Source: Ralstonia mannitolilytica (GTDB taxonomy: Bacteria; Pseudomonadota; Gammaproteobacteria; Burkholderiales; Burkholderiaceae). From it: a stretch of 64,000 nucleotides of DNA. The notes beneath the pieces were generated by a model that was not told the origin of the DNA, made no database searches, and saw only the letters and a list, made by a program, of their open reading frames with translations. Numbering within the stretch: position 1 is the stretch's first letter; each line of letters starts with the position of its first letter. Made by a program: the position numbers and the translations under genes. Positions 8,661-17,882 of the stretch are shown here, piece by piece. The stretch spans positions 310,001-374,000 of the forward strand of contig NZ_CAJPVG010000001.1 in NCBI RefSeq assembly GCF_905397375.1, written 5' to 3'.

Positions 8661-8723
8661 CTGCACACCACAAACACGCACGAGAGAGCTTTCGCGAGCA
8701 GCGAAGATCTCGTGCATACATGG

Positions 8724-10571
8724 TTAAAAGGTTTCCCAGTCGCTGTCGTCGCCGCCTGCGGCGACCAGCTTCGGTGTTTGCAACTTGGGCGCTGGCGCGG
8801 CCGCCTTTGCCACAGGGGCGGCGGCTGCGCTGCGCGTGCCTTGTTGTACGGTTGCAGGCGCTGCCGCCACGGCCGCAGCGGTGGCTCGGGCCGGAGCCGC
8901 GGCAGTCGGCGTCGGGCGCGCCGCGCGAACACGGGCGGCCTTGGCCTGCGGTTCGGCCCTGGCCACCGCGGTTGCGGCAACGCGCGATTCGGGGTGGCCC
9001 GCAGATGGCGTTGCGGCCGGCGTACCCGCTTGCGTGCGGAAGGCCGCCACGGCCTGGCGCAGCCCATCGGCCTGCTCCTGCAGCGACATGGCGGCAGCAG
9101 CCGCCTGCTCGACCAGCGCGGCGTTCTGCTGCGTGGTCTCGTCCATCTGGTTCACGGCCTGGTTGACCTGCTCGATGCCGGTGCTCTGCTCGTCCGACGC
9201 CGAGCTGATCTCGCCCATGATGTCGGTCACGCGCTTGACGGCAACGACCACCTCGTCGATCACGCTGCCCGCTTCGGCCACCAGCATGGAGCCGTTTTCG
9301 ACACGACCCACCGAATCGCTGATCAGTTCCTTGATCTCCTTGGCCGCCGTGGCCGAACGCTGCGCGAGGCTGCGCACCTCGCCCGCCACCACGGCAAACC
9401 CGCGTCCCTGCTCGCCCGCACGCGCAGCTTCCACTGCCGCATTCAGCGCCAGGATGTTGGTCTGGAAGGCAATGCCTTCGATCACCCCGATGATGTCGGC
9501 GATCTTCTTGCTGCTTTCATTGATGCCCGCCATGGTCTCCACCACGCGGCCCACGACTTCGCCGCCCTTGACGGCGATATCCGACGCATTGCCCGCCAGC
9601 TGGCTCGCCTGCCGGGCGTTGTCGGCGTTCTGCTTCACGATGCTCGTGAGCTCTTCCATGCTCGACGCGGTTTCCTCGAGCGCGGAAGCCTGCTGCTCGG
9701 TGCGCTGCGACAGATCGGCGTTGCCGCTGGCGATCTGCTGCGTGGCGCTGGCGATCGAGTCGGAGCCCGCGCGCACCTGGCCCACCATCCTCTGCAGGCT
9801 TTCCTGCATGCGTTGCAGGGCCAGCAGCAAGCGGCCGGTTTCATCGGCGCGGTCCACATGGATCGTGTGGGTGAGGTCGCCCTGGGTAATGTGCTCGGCC
9901 TGCTCGATGGCCTGCATCAGCGGCACCGTGATGGACCGGCGCAGCGCCCATGTCATCAGCCCACCGGCCACGATGCCGCCCAGCAGCAGCGCCGAAGTCA
10001 GCGCGCTCAGGTTGTCGTGCTCACGCTGCGTGGCCTCGTAGCTCGCGCGGGCGACATCCACCTGCATGCGGTTGAGGGCGATCACCGTATCGCCCAGCGG
10101 GCGGTACAGCGCGGGCATGACGTCCATGACGGTCTTGCTGATGCGCGCCTCGTCATGCGCCTGCACCGCCTGCAGCAGAACCTCCACGCCATCGCGCAGG
10201 AAGGCGGCGCGCTGGCTTTCGGCCTGCTCGGCCAGCTTGCGCTCGTCGGCCGCGACCGGCAGCGCGCGATAGCGCTTCCAGGCGGCGTCCGACTTGTCGA
10301 GGAACATCCTCGCGCGCTCGATCGTCTTGTCGATCCCTGGCGCATTGGGCGCCATGGCGGCCCGGTCCAGCACGATGCGCAGGCTCAGCAGGTTGGCATC
10401 GGACTCCGCCAATGCGACGGCCCCCGCCAGTTGCACGGAGTACGTTTCCTGCACACGGGTATTGGCGTGCCGCATGCCAATGAGGCCCGTCACACCAACG
10501 ATGACGGCGAGCACTCCCACACCCGCCATCATCAGCCCCAACCGGAGCCGGATGGTCATTCTGCTGAACAT
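8724..10571 (-). CDS. methyl-accepting chemotaxis protein (receptor 2)
   Basis: A 615-residue chemoreceptor. TM1 is at about 7-30, followed by a periplasmic helical domain rich in Ala/Arg, then TM2 (about 190-210), HAMP, methylation helices and the conserved signalling hairpin. It ends in DWETF, the CheR/CheB docking pentapeptide. The start MFSRMTIRLRLG at 10571 is preceded by GGGGAGGAAAGC; the longer open frame upstream lacks such a site. It follows cheW after 122 bp and is probably the last gene of the motA operon. The ligand is unknown. Confidence 0.95.
   Translation of the reverse strand: MFSRMTIRLRLGLMMAGVGVLAVIVGVTGLIGMRHANTRVQETYSVQLAGAVALAESDANLLSLRIVLDRAAMAPNAPGIDKTIERARMFLDKSDAAWKRYRALPVAADERKLAEQAESQRAAFLRDGVEVLLQAVQAHDEARISKTVMDVMPALYRPLGDTVIALNRMQVDVARASYEATQREHDNLSALTSALLLGGIVAGGLMTWALRRSITVPLMQAIEQAEHITQGDLTHTIHVDRADETGRLLLALQRMQESLQRMVGQVRAGSDSIASATQQIASGNADLSQRTEQQASALEETASSMEELTSIVKQNADNARQASQLAGNASDIAVKGGEVVGRVVETMAGINESSKKIADIIGVIEGIAFQTNILALNAAVEAARAGEQGRGFAVVAGEVRSLAQRSATAAKEIKELISDSVGRVENGSMLVAEAGSVIDEVVVAVKRVTDIMGEISSASDEQSTGIEQVNQAVNQMDETTQQNAALVEQAAAAAMSLQEQADGLRQAVAAFRTQAGTPAATPSAGHPESRVAATAVARAEPQAKAARVRAARPTPTAAAPARATAAAVAAAPATVQQGTRSAAAAPVAKAAAPAPKLQTPKLVAAGGDDSDWETF
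9329..9665 (-). repeat. 337-bp exact direct repeat, copy 2
   Basis: Second copy of the stretch at 7228-7564, within the signalling domain of receptor 2. Outside it the two genes diverge quickly at the DNA level although the proteins stay similar. Confidence 0.95.
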
Positions 10572-10693
10572 GCTTTCCTCCCCTTGAGGCGCTGCACCTG
10601 TTGTGGCGGTGTCTTGTCGCCTGCCGGGCCTCCCCGGCCCGGACCGATCGGCCGCGGGCACGCAACGCGCCCCGGCCGGATTCATGTTGCCGA

Positions 10694-11185
10694 TCAGGCC
10701 GCTTCGGCCTCGTCGCACAGTGCCATGTCGGCCGACATGAGCAGTCGCTCGATGTCCACCAGGATCAGCATGCGTTCATCGATCGAGCCCAGGCCGCGGA
10801 TGTACTCCGTGTCCAGCGCCCCCGAAAACTCCGGCGCCGGCTTGATCTGCTGACTTTGCAGCGTCAGCACGTCGGACACGCCATCCACCACGATGCCGAC
10901 CACGCGGTCCTTCAGGTTCAGGATGATGACGACGGTGTACTGGTTGTACTCCACGCGCTCGAGCTGGAACTTGATGCGCAGGTCCACGATCGGGACGATG
11001 ATGCCGCGCAGGTTGATCACGCCCTTGATGAAGTCCGGTGCGTTGGCAATGCGCGTGACAGTCTCGTAGCCGCGGATTTCCTGCACCTTCAGGATGTCGA
11101 TGCCGTATTCCTCGCGGCCCAGCGTGAAGGCCAGGTACTCTTCCCCGCCGGTGTCTTCTCCGATCGCGTGTTCCTTGACTTCCAT
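10694..11185 (-). CDS. cheW: chemotaxis coupling protein CheW
   Basis: Adaptor that joins CheA to receptor arrays. The single CheW (SH3-like) domain covers most of the 163 residues. It includes GVINLRGIIVPIVDLR with the conserved Arg and VGIVVDGVSDVL. It lies 78 bp downstream of cheA and upstream of receptor 2, the usual order in Burkholderiaceae. The start MEVKEHAIGED follows GGGGAGCCGCA. Confidence 0.96.
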   Translation of the reverse strand: MEVKEHAIGEDTGGEEYLAFTLGREEYGIDILKVQEIRGYETVTRIANAPDFIKGVINLRGIIVPIVDLRIKFQLERVEYNQYTVVIILNLKDRVVGIVVDGVSDVLTLQSQQIKPAPEFSGALDTEYIRGLGSIDERMLILVDIERLLMSADMALCDEAEAA

Positions 11186-11263
11186 TGCGGCTCCCCTTGG
11201 CCCGTCGGGCCACTAGATTGAATTCGATGTGGGTGGCTGATGCATGCAGCCTGGCGTGGACGC

Positions 11264-13420
11264 TTATGCCGCGGCCATGGCCTCGGTCGAGAAACGCCCG
11301 CCCTGTGCTTCGCCCATCTCCTGCTTTTCGGCAGTAACGGCACGCATGGCGTTTTCTGAATGTCCGGCGCGGGTCTCGCGCATCAGCGCCGACACGTCGA
11401 CGATCAACGCCACGCTGCCGTCGCCCAGGATCGTCGCGCCAGAGATGCCCGGTACCTTGCGGTAGTTGGTCTCCAGGTTCTTGACCACCACCTGCTGCTG
11501 GCCGACCAGCTCGTCGATCTGCAGGGCGATCTTCTTGCCCTCCGAATCGAGGATGACGACGATGCCTTCCGACGGATCGGGAATCGACGGCGTGATGCGG
11601 AAGCGCTCGTACAGCGGCACCAGCGTCAGGTATTCGTTGCGCACCTTCAGCAGCCGCCCGCCGCCTGGCACAGCCTTGATGTCTTCGGGGCGCGGCTGCA
11701 GCGATTCGGCCACGCACGACAGCGGGAGGATGAACACCTCGTCGCCGGTCTTGACCGACATGCCGTCCAGGATCGCCAGCGTGAGCGGCAGCACGATGCG
11801 GATCGTCGTGCCCTTGCCCTTCTGCGACTGGATCTCGACATAGCCGCCCATCGACTGGATGTTCTGCTTGACGACGTCCATGCCCACACCGCGGCCGGAC
11901 ACGTCCGTCACCTGGTCGGCGGTGGAGAAGCCCGGCGCGAAGATGAGCTGGTTGATCTCGTCGTCGGTCATGTTGTCCGACACGGGCAGGCCCCGCTCGC
12001 GCGCCTTCTTGAGGATCTTGTCGCGGTTCAGGCCCTGGCCGTCGTCGCTCACCTCGATGACGATGTTGCCGCCCTGGTGCGCCGCGGACAGCAACAGCTG
12101 GCCGGTCGCATCCTTGCCAGCCGCGACGCGGGCTTCCGGCGATTCGATGCCGTGGTCCAGGCTGTTGCGCACCAGGTGCGTAAGCGGATCGATGATGCGT
12201 TCGATCAGGCCCTTGTCCAGTTCGGTCGACTTGCCGAACGTCGACAGCTCGACCTGCTTGCCGAGCTTGTGCGCCAGGTCGCGCACCAGGCGCGGGAAGC
12301 GGTTGAACACGTAGTCCATCGGCATCATGCGGATGGACATGGCGGCTTCCTGCAGGTCGCGTGCGTTGCGTGTGAGCTGCGACAGGCCGGCAAACAGGCG
12401 CTCGTTCAACACCGGGTCGAACGACGACGCAGTCTGCGCGAGCATGGCTTGCGTAATCACGAGCTCGCCAACCAGGTTGATGAGCTGGTCAACCTTCTCC
12501 ACCCCCACGCGGATCGACGTTTCCGCCGCCACGGCCGGCTTTTCGGCTGCGACGGGGCGCGTCGGCACCGGTGCGGCAGCAGCCGGCGCGGGCACCGCCT
12601 CGTTGGCGGCCGGCGCATGCACGGCGGTCTGGGCTGCGGCCGGCGTCGGCGCGGCAACGGCGGCTTCGGCCACCGGTGCAACGGCAGCCGGCGCGGCGTC
12701 ACCAGCGTGCGGCGTGATGACGATCTGATCGGCGTCGATGATGAAGCAGCTCACCGCGATGATGTCGTCGGGCGTGCACGTGCTCTGCAGCACGATGTCG
12801 CTGTTGCGGCCGCTGCGCACGTGGCGCAGCACGGTGCCCAGGTGCTTGAGTTCGGTGACGATGAGCTCGCAGTCTTCATTCGAGACGTCGATGAGCTTGA
12901 TGTCCAGCCCGCCGTCGATGGCGCCCACGGGCGCAGCCACCGGTGCCTCGGCAGCCACCGGCCCGGGTTCGGGGGCCGCCACCGGGGCCGGCGCGGCGGC
13001 CACAGGAGCGGGCGCAGCCGGCGCGGCGGCGTCGTCGGCAGTCAGGCTGTTGAGCTTGGCCACCATGTATTCGAGCGTGGCCGTATCGATGGGGTGCTCT
13101 TGCCGGTAGGCATCAAGTTGGCTTTTCAACACGTCTTTCGTTTCCAGGAAGGCATCGACCATGTTCTCGCGCAGTTGCAGGGTGCCGGTGCGTGCGCGGT
13201 CCAGAATTGACTCCAGCACATGCGTGAGTTCGGTCATGTGCGTGAAACCGAAGGTGGCCGCACCGCCCTTGATGGAATGCGCGCAGCGGAAGATGGCGTT
13301 CAGATCATCAGAAGAAGGATTCGCGAGATCGAGATCGAGCAGTAGCCGCTCCATGTCGACGAGCAGCTCTTCCGCTTCTTCGAAGAAGGCGCCGAAAAAC
13401 TGGCTGAGATCGAGGTTCAT
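11264..13420 (-). CDS. cheA: chemotaxis histidine kinase CheA
   Basis: Autophosphorylates under receptor control and passes phosphate to CheY and CheB. The 718 residues show P1 with H48 in FRCAHSIKGGAATFGF, a CheY-binding P2 region between two Ala/Pro-rich linkers (about 132-165 and 245-300), dimerisation P3, the P4 ATPase with LVRNSLDHGIE, DDGQGL and GRGVGMDVV, and the CheW-like P5 at the C-terminus. The long Ala/Pro linkers are typical of high-GC betaproteobacteria. A second cheY-like gene lies immediately upstream. Confidence 0.96.
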   Translation of the reverse strand: MNLDLSQFFGAFFEEAEELLVDMERLLLDLDLANPSSDDLNAIFRCAHSIKGGAATFGFTHMTELTHVLESILDRARTGTLQLRENMVDAFLETKDVLKSQLDAYRQEHPIDTATLEYMVAKLNSLTADDAAAPAAPAPVAAAPAPVAAPEPGPVAAEAPVAAPVGAIDGGLDIKLIDVSNEDCELIVTELKHLGTVLRHVRSGRNSDIVLQSTCTPDDIIAVSCFIIDADQIVITPHAGDAAPAAVAPVAEAAVAAPTPAAAQTAVHAPAANEAVPAPAAAAPVPTRPVAAEKPAVAAETSIRVGVEKVDQLINLVGELVITQAMLAQTASSFDPVLNERLFAGLSQLTRNARDLQEAAMSIRMMPMDYVFNRFPRLVRDLAHKLGKQVELSTFGKSTELDKGLIERIIDPLTHLVRNSLDHGIESPEARVAAGKDATGQLLLSAAHQGGNIVIEVSDDGQGLNRDKILKKARERGLPVSDNMTDDEINQLIFAPGFSTADQVTDVSGRGVGMDVVKQNIQSMGGYVEIQSQKGKGTTIRIVLPLTLAILDGMSVKTGDEVFILPLSCVAESLQPRPEDIKAVPGGGRLLKVRNEYLTLVPLYERFRITPSIPDPSEGIVVILDSEGKKIALQIDELVGQQQVVVKNLETNYRKVPGISGATILGDGSVALIVDVSALMRETRAGHSENAMRAVTAEKQEMGEAQGGRFSTEAMAAA

Positions 13421-13438
13421 GTTGGTCGTCTCGGTCGA

Positions 13439-13852
13439 TTAATGGGCCGACGCAGACCGGTGGGTCTGCGCATGCCATTCGAACAGTTGCATGACAGAAT
13501 CGGTGAGGCCCTCGGGGTCGAACGGCTTGGGCAGGAAGCCGGTCGCGCCGGCCGCCCGGGCCTGTTCGCGGATCGTGCCGTCGGCCTCTGTGGTGAGCAT
13601 CAGGATGGGCGTGTCGGCGTAGGCCGGCAGCGCGCGCAGTGCACGGATGAGCGTCAGGCCGTCCATCGAGGGCATGACCTGGTCGGTGATCACGAGGTGA
13701 TGCGCGCTGCCGGCGTGCTCGCGCACAACGTCGAGCGCCGCGCTGCCGTCGGCGGCCTCCGTCACGGCAAAGCCGCATTCGCGCAGGCACGCGGCAATCA
13801 TGCGGCGGATCGACGTGGAGTCGTCCACCACCAGGATATGTTTCTCGCTCAT
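13439..13852 (-). CDS. single-domain response regulator (CheY-like)
   Basis: A 137-residue receiver domain: acidic pair in VVDDSTSIRR, phospho-acceptor in LVITDQVMPSMDG, and LPKPFDPEGL with the conserved Lys. It lies 18 bp upstream of cheA and overlaps the motB stop (ATGA). It is clearly different from the switch-binding CheY at 3168-3572: it lacks that protein's MVTAEAKKEN loop and C-terminal interface. It is therefore probably a phosphate sink or accessory regulator, which is an inference. Confidence 0.92.
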   Translation of the reverse strand: MSEKHILVVDDSTSIRRMIAACLRECGFAVTEAADGSAALDVVREHAGSAHHLVITDQVMPSMDGLTLIRALRALPAYADTPILMLTTEADGTIREQARAAGATGFLPKPFDPEGLTDSVMQLFEWHAQTHRSASAH

Positions 13853-14823
13853 TGCGTCTTTCTCCCCTCGGCGCTTGCTGGCTTGGCCGGCGACATCGCA
13901 TCGGCCACACCCGTGGCGCGTGCGGCGGCGTCGGTCAGCGTGTCCTTGCCGTCGTTGCGAAGGTCGGCCACCGGCTCGACCCCACCCGAGCGCACGGCCT
14001 CGGCCGCACGGCTGTTCAACACGACGATGCTGATGCGGCGGTTGATCGGGTTGTAGATGTTGGTCTTGTCCAGGGGCACCGATGCCTCCAGGCCCACCAC
14101 GCGGCTGACCTTCTCGGGCTTCATGCCGCCCGCGATCAGTTCCCGGCGCGAAGCGTTGGCGCGGTCGGCAGAGAGCTCCCAGTTGCTGTAGCCGTGCTGC
14201 GTGGCGTATTGCGTGGCATCGGTGTGGCCCGACAGGCTGATCGGGTTGGGCACGTCGTTCAGCGCCGAGCCCAGCTCCCGCAGGATCGTGCGCATGTACG
14301 GCTGCACCTCGGCGCTGGCGTTGGCGAACATCGGCCGGTTCTGCTGGTCGACGATCTGGATGCGCAGCCCCTCGCTGGTCATGTCGATCAGCAGCTGGTG
14401 CTTGAACTGACTCATCACCGGGTTGGTCTCGACCATCTCGGCGATCTTCTGCTTGAGCTTGTTGAGCACCGCATCATCGGATTCGTCGCGGATGTTGCGC
14501 TGGCGCTGCACCGTGGGGCTGGGGCTCGGGTTGGGCTGCGGCATGTTCTGCTTGATGGCCGGACTGCCGTTCAGGATGCTGGACTGGTCGCCCGAACCGG
14601 CACCGCCGAACAGCGCCACCTTCAGCGGCGTGCGGAAGTACGTTTCCACCGAGGACAACTCGGCCTTGGTCACGGAGCTCAGCAGCCACATCAGGAGGAA
14701 GAACGCCATCATTGCGGTCACGAAATCGGCGTAGGCGATCTTCCACGCGCCACCGTGGTGCGCGTGTCCGCCTTTTTTGTTGCGCCGAATGACAATGAAG
14801 GTCGGCGTGCTGGACTTGCTCAT
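13849..14823 (-). CDS. motB: flagellar stator protein MotB
   Basis: Anchors the stator to peptidoglycan. The 324 residues have a basic N-terminus and one TM segment (about 29-49) with the proton-carrying Asp at D33 in KIAYADFVTAMMAF. These are followed by a plug/linker region and a C-terminal OmpA-like peptidoglycan-binding domain (LSGHTDATQY, NRRISIVVL). motA lies 77 bp upstream. Confidence 0.95.
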   Translation of the reverse strand: MSKSSTPTFIVIRRNKKGGHAHHGGAWKIAYADFVTAMMAFFLLMWLLSSVTKAELSSVETYFRTPLKVALFGGAGSGDQSSILNGSPAIKQNMPQPNPSPSPTVQRQRNIRDESDDAVLNKLKQKIAEMVETNPVMSQFKHQLLIDMTSEGLRIQIVDQQNRPMFANASAEVQPYMRTILRELGSALNDVPNPISLSGHTDATQYATQHGYSNWELSADRANASRRELIAGGMKPEKVSRVVGLEASVPLDKTNIYNPINRRISIVVLNSRAAEAVRSGGVEPVADLRNDGKDTLTDAAARATGVADAMSPAKPASAEGRKTQ

Positions 14824-14900
14824 GGTCCGTTCCGGTCGGTGTGTACTGCGTCGTTATCCGGCGCGGCTCATCGGCTGCGCTTCGTGGTCATGGGTTCCCG

Positions 14901-15761
14901 CTACGCCGTCTTGGCACCGCGCACGTGGTCTTCCAGCTCCGCAAACGAGGGGCGCTCGGTCGAGAACAGCACCTTGCGGCCGAATTCCACGGCGATCGCC
15001 GGGGCGTAGCCGTTCATGCTGGCAAGCAGCGTCACCTTGATGCACTGGAACAACTTGGTCGATTCTTCGGCGCGCTGCTCGAGCAGCGAACCGAGCGGCC
15101 CGATGAAGCCGTACGCCAGCAGGATCCCGAGGAACGTACCGACCAGCGCGGAGGCGATCAGCTTGCCGAGTTCCGCCGGCGGCAGGCCGACCGAACCCAT
15201 GGTGTGCACCACACCCATCACGGCGGCCACGATGCCGAAGGCCGGCATGGCGTCGCCCACCTTGGTGATGATGCGGGCCGGTTGTTCGGCCTCGTGGTGG
15301 TGGGTGTCGATTTCCTGATCCATCAGTGCTTCGATCTGGAACGGATTCAGGTTGCCGCCCACCATCAGGCGCAGGTAATCGCAGATGAAATCGAGCGCGT
15401 GGTGATCGGCCTGGATGGCCGGGTAGTTCGCGAACAGCGCGCTTTCGTGCGGGGCTTCGATGTCGGCCTCAATGGACATCATCCCTTCGCGGCGGATCTT
15501 GGACAGCACCACGTACAGCAGCGCCATCACTTCCATATAGAGCGCCTTGGTGTATTTCGAGCCCTTGAACAGGCCCGGAAGGGCCTTGAGCGTGGCGCTG
15601 ATGGCTTTCTTGTCGTTGCCGACGACGAACGCACCGCAGCCGGCGCCGAAAATGATCAGCAGCTCCGTCGGCTGGAACAGGGGGCCCAGATGGCCTCCGG
15701 CCAGCATGTAGCCGCCAAACACCGAGGCGAGAATCACGATGTAACCGATGGCGACTAGCAC
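14901..15761 (-). CDS. motA: flagellar stator protein MotA
   Basis: Proton-channel subunit of the stator, 286 residues with four expected TM segments and a large cytoplasmic loop. The start is taken as GTG at 15761, because AGGAG lies eight bases upstream and the protein then opens VLVAIGYIVILASVFGGYM, aligning with E. coli MotA MLILLGYLVVLGTVFGGY. The open frame continues 41 codons upstream without MotA character. A FliA-type promoter lies 137 bp upstream. Confidence 0.95.
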   Translation of the reverse strand: MLVAIGYIVILASVFGGYMLAGGHLGPLFQPTELLIIFGAGCGAFVVGNDKKAISATLKALPGLFKGSKYTKALYMEVMALLYVVLSKIRREGMMSIEADIEAPHESALFANYPAIQADHHALDFICDYLRLMVGGNLNPFQIEALMDQEIDTHHHEAEQPARIITKVGDAMPAFGIVAAVMGVVHTMGSVGLPPAELGKLIASALVGTFLGILLAYGFIGPLGSLLEQRAEESTKLFQCIKVTLLASMNGYAPAIAVEFGRKVLFSTERPSFAELEDHVRGAKTA

Positions 15762-15897
15762 GGGGTGAACTCCTGAATGGGATCCTGCGATCAATACAAG
15801 GGGAATAACGGCATGGCACGGGTTAACTGAAGGCTCGCGCAGGCTTTTGCAGCCCCCGCAGGTCCGGAACACCGCGCCGCGCACCCCTTACCCACCA

Positions 15898-15924
15898 TGA
15901 ACGGCAGCAAAACGGGCGGCTTGA
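15898..15924 (-). promoter_or_regulatory. FliA (sigma-28) promoter of the motA operon
   Basis: The minus strand reads TCAA, exactly 15 bases, GCCGTTCA, close to the consensus TAAA-N15-GCCGATAA. It implies a leader of about 130 bases before the motA GTG. Confidence 0.6.
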
Positions 15925-15964
15925 GCATCACCCTCCCAAAGGCGGCCGCGCGCCCATGAGAAAA

Positions 15965-15988
15965 GGGGCGGAAATCGCTTTCCGCCCC
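15965..15988 (-). terminator. stem-loop between flhC and motA
   Basis: A perfect 10-bp stem (15965-15974 with 15979-15988) and 4-nt loop. On the minus strand it is followed by TTTTCTCAT. It acts as a second, weaker terminator after flhC, upstream of the motA promoter. Confidence 0.6.
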
Positions 15989-16109
15989 CTCTTCTTCGGG
16001 TAACCGTGGCGCGCAGGCGGCACCGGGTGCGCCCAACGCGTTCGTCGGGCGCCGTCAACCGGTGGGGCCGTGCCGATACGGAAGGAGGCACATGCACGAC
16101 GGGACGCAC

Positions 16110-16143
16110 AAAAAAAAACCGGTCTGCAGTTGCCTGCGACCGG
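16110..16143 (-). terminator. Rho-independent terminator of flhDC
   Basis: On the minus strand the interrupted stem CCGGTC/GACCGG with inner CAG/CTG pairs is followed by nine T residues (16110-16118), about 160 bp past the flhC stop. The stretch 15762-16304 holds this terminator, the stem-loop at 15965 and the motA promoter, and no gene. Confidence 0.75.
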
Positions 16144-16304
16144 CGTACCCCCTTCCCCTTTTTTGACTGTCTGAGCCCCTGTGCTGCTCGTGCGCGGGTT
16201 GTGTTCGATATGTGTGGTACTGCGTGCCGGACTGGCCGGCGCTTCCCGTTTCCCGTCTTTCCCGTCCGGCGTTCCCGGCCGTCCGTGTTTCCGTCCCTAC
16301 CGCG

Positions 16305-16865
16305 TCAGGCTTCGATCGTCTTCTCTGCGACCGCATCGGCCTGGCCAGCCACGCGCTTCTTCTTCCCGGCGCGCGACGGCGGCTGGCACACACCGCACAC
16401 GAAATCATGGTGCAGGTCGTCTGCGTGGGCCACGAAATGGCCGGTGCAGCGCTTGCACTTCACGGTGTGCAGCATCTTCCCCTCGAAGAACTTCAGCATC
16501 ATCCACGCACGGGTGATCGACAGCACCTCTTCCTGCTCATGGACGTAGATGTGTTCCTGGTACAGCTTGTAGGCCGAGATCAGGCGGCGCACCCCGGTGC
16601 TGCGGCTGTTCTCGCCCAGAAAGCGATAGATGTTCAGGAAAATCGACGAATGGATGTTCGGCGACCACGTCAGGAACCAGTCCGCCGAGAACGGCAGCAT
16701 GCCCTTGGGCGGCGATTCCCCCCGGATTTCCTTGTACAGCTTGACCAAGCGCTCACGGCTGAGCGTGGTCTCCTGTTCCAGCAGTTGCAGACGCGCACCG
16801 AGCGAAATCAATTCCGCTGCCAGGTGGATCTGCTCGACTTCATTCATGACGCTGGTGTGTCGCAT
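16305..16865 (-). CDS. flhC: flagellar master regulator subunit FlhC
   Basis: Forms the FlhD4C2 activator of class II flagellar genes. With the ATG at 16865 (GGGAG seven bases upstream) the protein has 186 residues. Its zinc cysteines then fall at C137, C140, C157 and C160, the same numbering as in E. coli FlhC, which supports this start over the 49-codon-longer open frame. LITLGARLQ-like, KLYKEIRG, PKGMLPFSADWF and VCGVCQPPSRA are family signatures. Confidence 0.95.
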   Translation of the reverse strand: MRHTSVMNEVEQIHLAAELISLGARLQLLEQETTLSRERLVKLYKEIRGESPPKGMLPFSADWFLTWSPNIHSSIFLNIYRFLGENSRSTGVRRLISAYKLYQEHIYVHEQEEVLSITRAWMMLKFFEGKMLHTVKCKRCTGHFVAHADDLHHDFVCGVCQPPSRAGKKKRVAGQADAVAEKTIEA

Positions 16866-16941
16866 GGCACTGCTCCCGCTACGCTTGCTACTCATCCAAA
16901 GTGCAATCCCTGAACCCGGCGGAAAACCCGCCGCAAACAGT

Positions 16942-17259
16942 TCAGTTGATCTGCTCAACCGCCTGACGCGCCAGCAGGATCGACATTTGCGATTGCTGCA
17001 GGCCCTTGTCACGGTGCGGCTGGGTCACCAGACCCAGGATGGCGTGATCGTCGAAGCGGAAGCGGCACAGCAGCACGTTGGTGCTGGCCAGCTTGACGAT
17101 CTGCGCGGGCGACATCGTCAGCAGGATGTCAGCCAGTTCTTCGGAGATGCCGAGGCGAAAAAGCGCGGCATCGCGATCCTTGGCCAGCATCTGCTGGGCA
17201 AGCATCAGGTAGGTGAGATTCAGCTCGCTGATCTCGGAAACAATGTCTTGCGTATCCAT
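16942..17259 (-). CDS. flhD: flagellar master regulator subunit FlhD
   Basis: Partner of FlhC. The 105-residue protein starting MDTQDIVSEISELNL matches E. coli FlhD, including LAQQMLAKDRDAALFRLGI, and keeps Cys65 (LLCRFRFD), which makes the interchain disulfide in E. coli. The open frame extends 33 codons upstream but that part is not FlhD-like. The ribosome site is weak (GGGACAAC). flhC follows after 76 bp. The 780-bp gene-free region upstream suggests complex control. Confidence 0.95.
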   Translation of the reverse strand: MDTQDIVSEISELNLTYLMLAQQMLAKDRDAALFRLGISEELADILLTMSPAQIVKLASTNVLLCRFRFDDHAILGLVTQPHRDKGLQQSQMSILLARQAVEQIN

Positions 17260-17544
17260 GTTGTCCCGTCGTGTGCAGTAAAAGTACAGCGTGCATCCGA
17301 CCCCGCACGGTGCTGTCCGGTAGCACAGACTTCGTCTGCACCTACCCTCGCCGGACATGCCCCGATCCCCACAGACCGGATGCTTCTGGCGGTCGGCGCC
17401 GTTGCCGGCACTTTCCGCCCCTTCTTACTCACGTCAATCAAGACATGGTGAAGTTGTTTTGTGTTGAACACATTGTGGGTTTCAGTTGAGGGTAAGTAAA
17501 GAAGGGTAGCCCCCTACATCAGGGGGGTAAGTTCTCCGACAAAC

Positions 17545-17565
17545 TTGTAGGCCATTTTCCTACAA
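17545..17565. repeat. inverted repeat TTGTAGG-N7-CCTACAA
   Basis: Perfect 7-bp arms (17545-17551, 17559-17565) with a 7-bp centre. It shares the half-site with the four-box array 200 bp further upstream of flhD. Confidence 0.7.
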
Positions 17566-17765
17566 ATGTGTTAACAAACATTGCACGAGAAGCGTTTGTG
17601 GGCCGACGGACCCGGGATAGACAATGTGCTAAAGCGGACGTTTGACACGTATTTACCCCAATCTTTGTCTCAAAAAAGCAATATTGTTGCGCTTGTGAAC
17701 CCTCATTCGACAAAGAAGACGTGGCAGTTTTGCGACTGTGAGCATGGGATGCTCGGTTAACGGTT

Positions 17766-17882
17766 TGTAGGACACTTCTTACTGCTTCCTACAAGCCATG
17801 TAGGACAGTTCCGACCGGCAACAGGCAGCTTTGTAGGATCGCTCCTACAGTACGAACCCAGCTTTGTCGGACAGCTCCTACC
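17766..17882. repeat. four TGT(A/C)GGA boxes at exact 33-bp spacing
   Basis: Boxes begin at 17766, 17799, 17832 and 17865: TGTAGGA, TGTAGGA, TGTAGGA, TGTCGGA. Three are followed after four bases by TCCTACA or a variant, giving small palindromes; box 3 is perfect (TGTAGGA-TCGC-TCCTACA, 17832-17849). Box 1 has its inverse arm further away (17787-17794). The intervening bases differ, so only the boxes and the period are conserved. Three helical turns of spacing would put all boxes on one DNA face. Confidence 0.75.

Noticed and set aside
10572..10718. N-terminal extension of receptor 2
   Set aside because: Overlaps the end of cheW, has no hydrophobic or family character, and the start at 10571 has a good ribosome site.
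17766..17882. CRISPR array, because of the 33-bp period
   Set aside because: Only 7 bp are conserved per unit, instead of a 24-37 bp repeat with separate spacers, and no cas genes are nearby.
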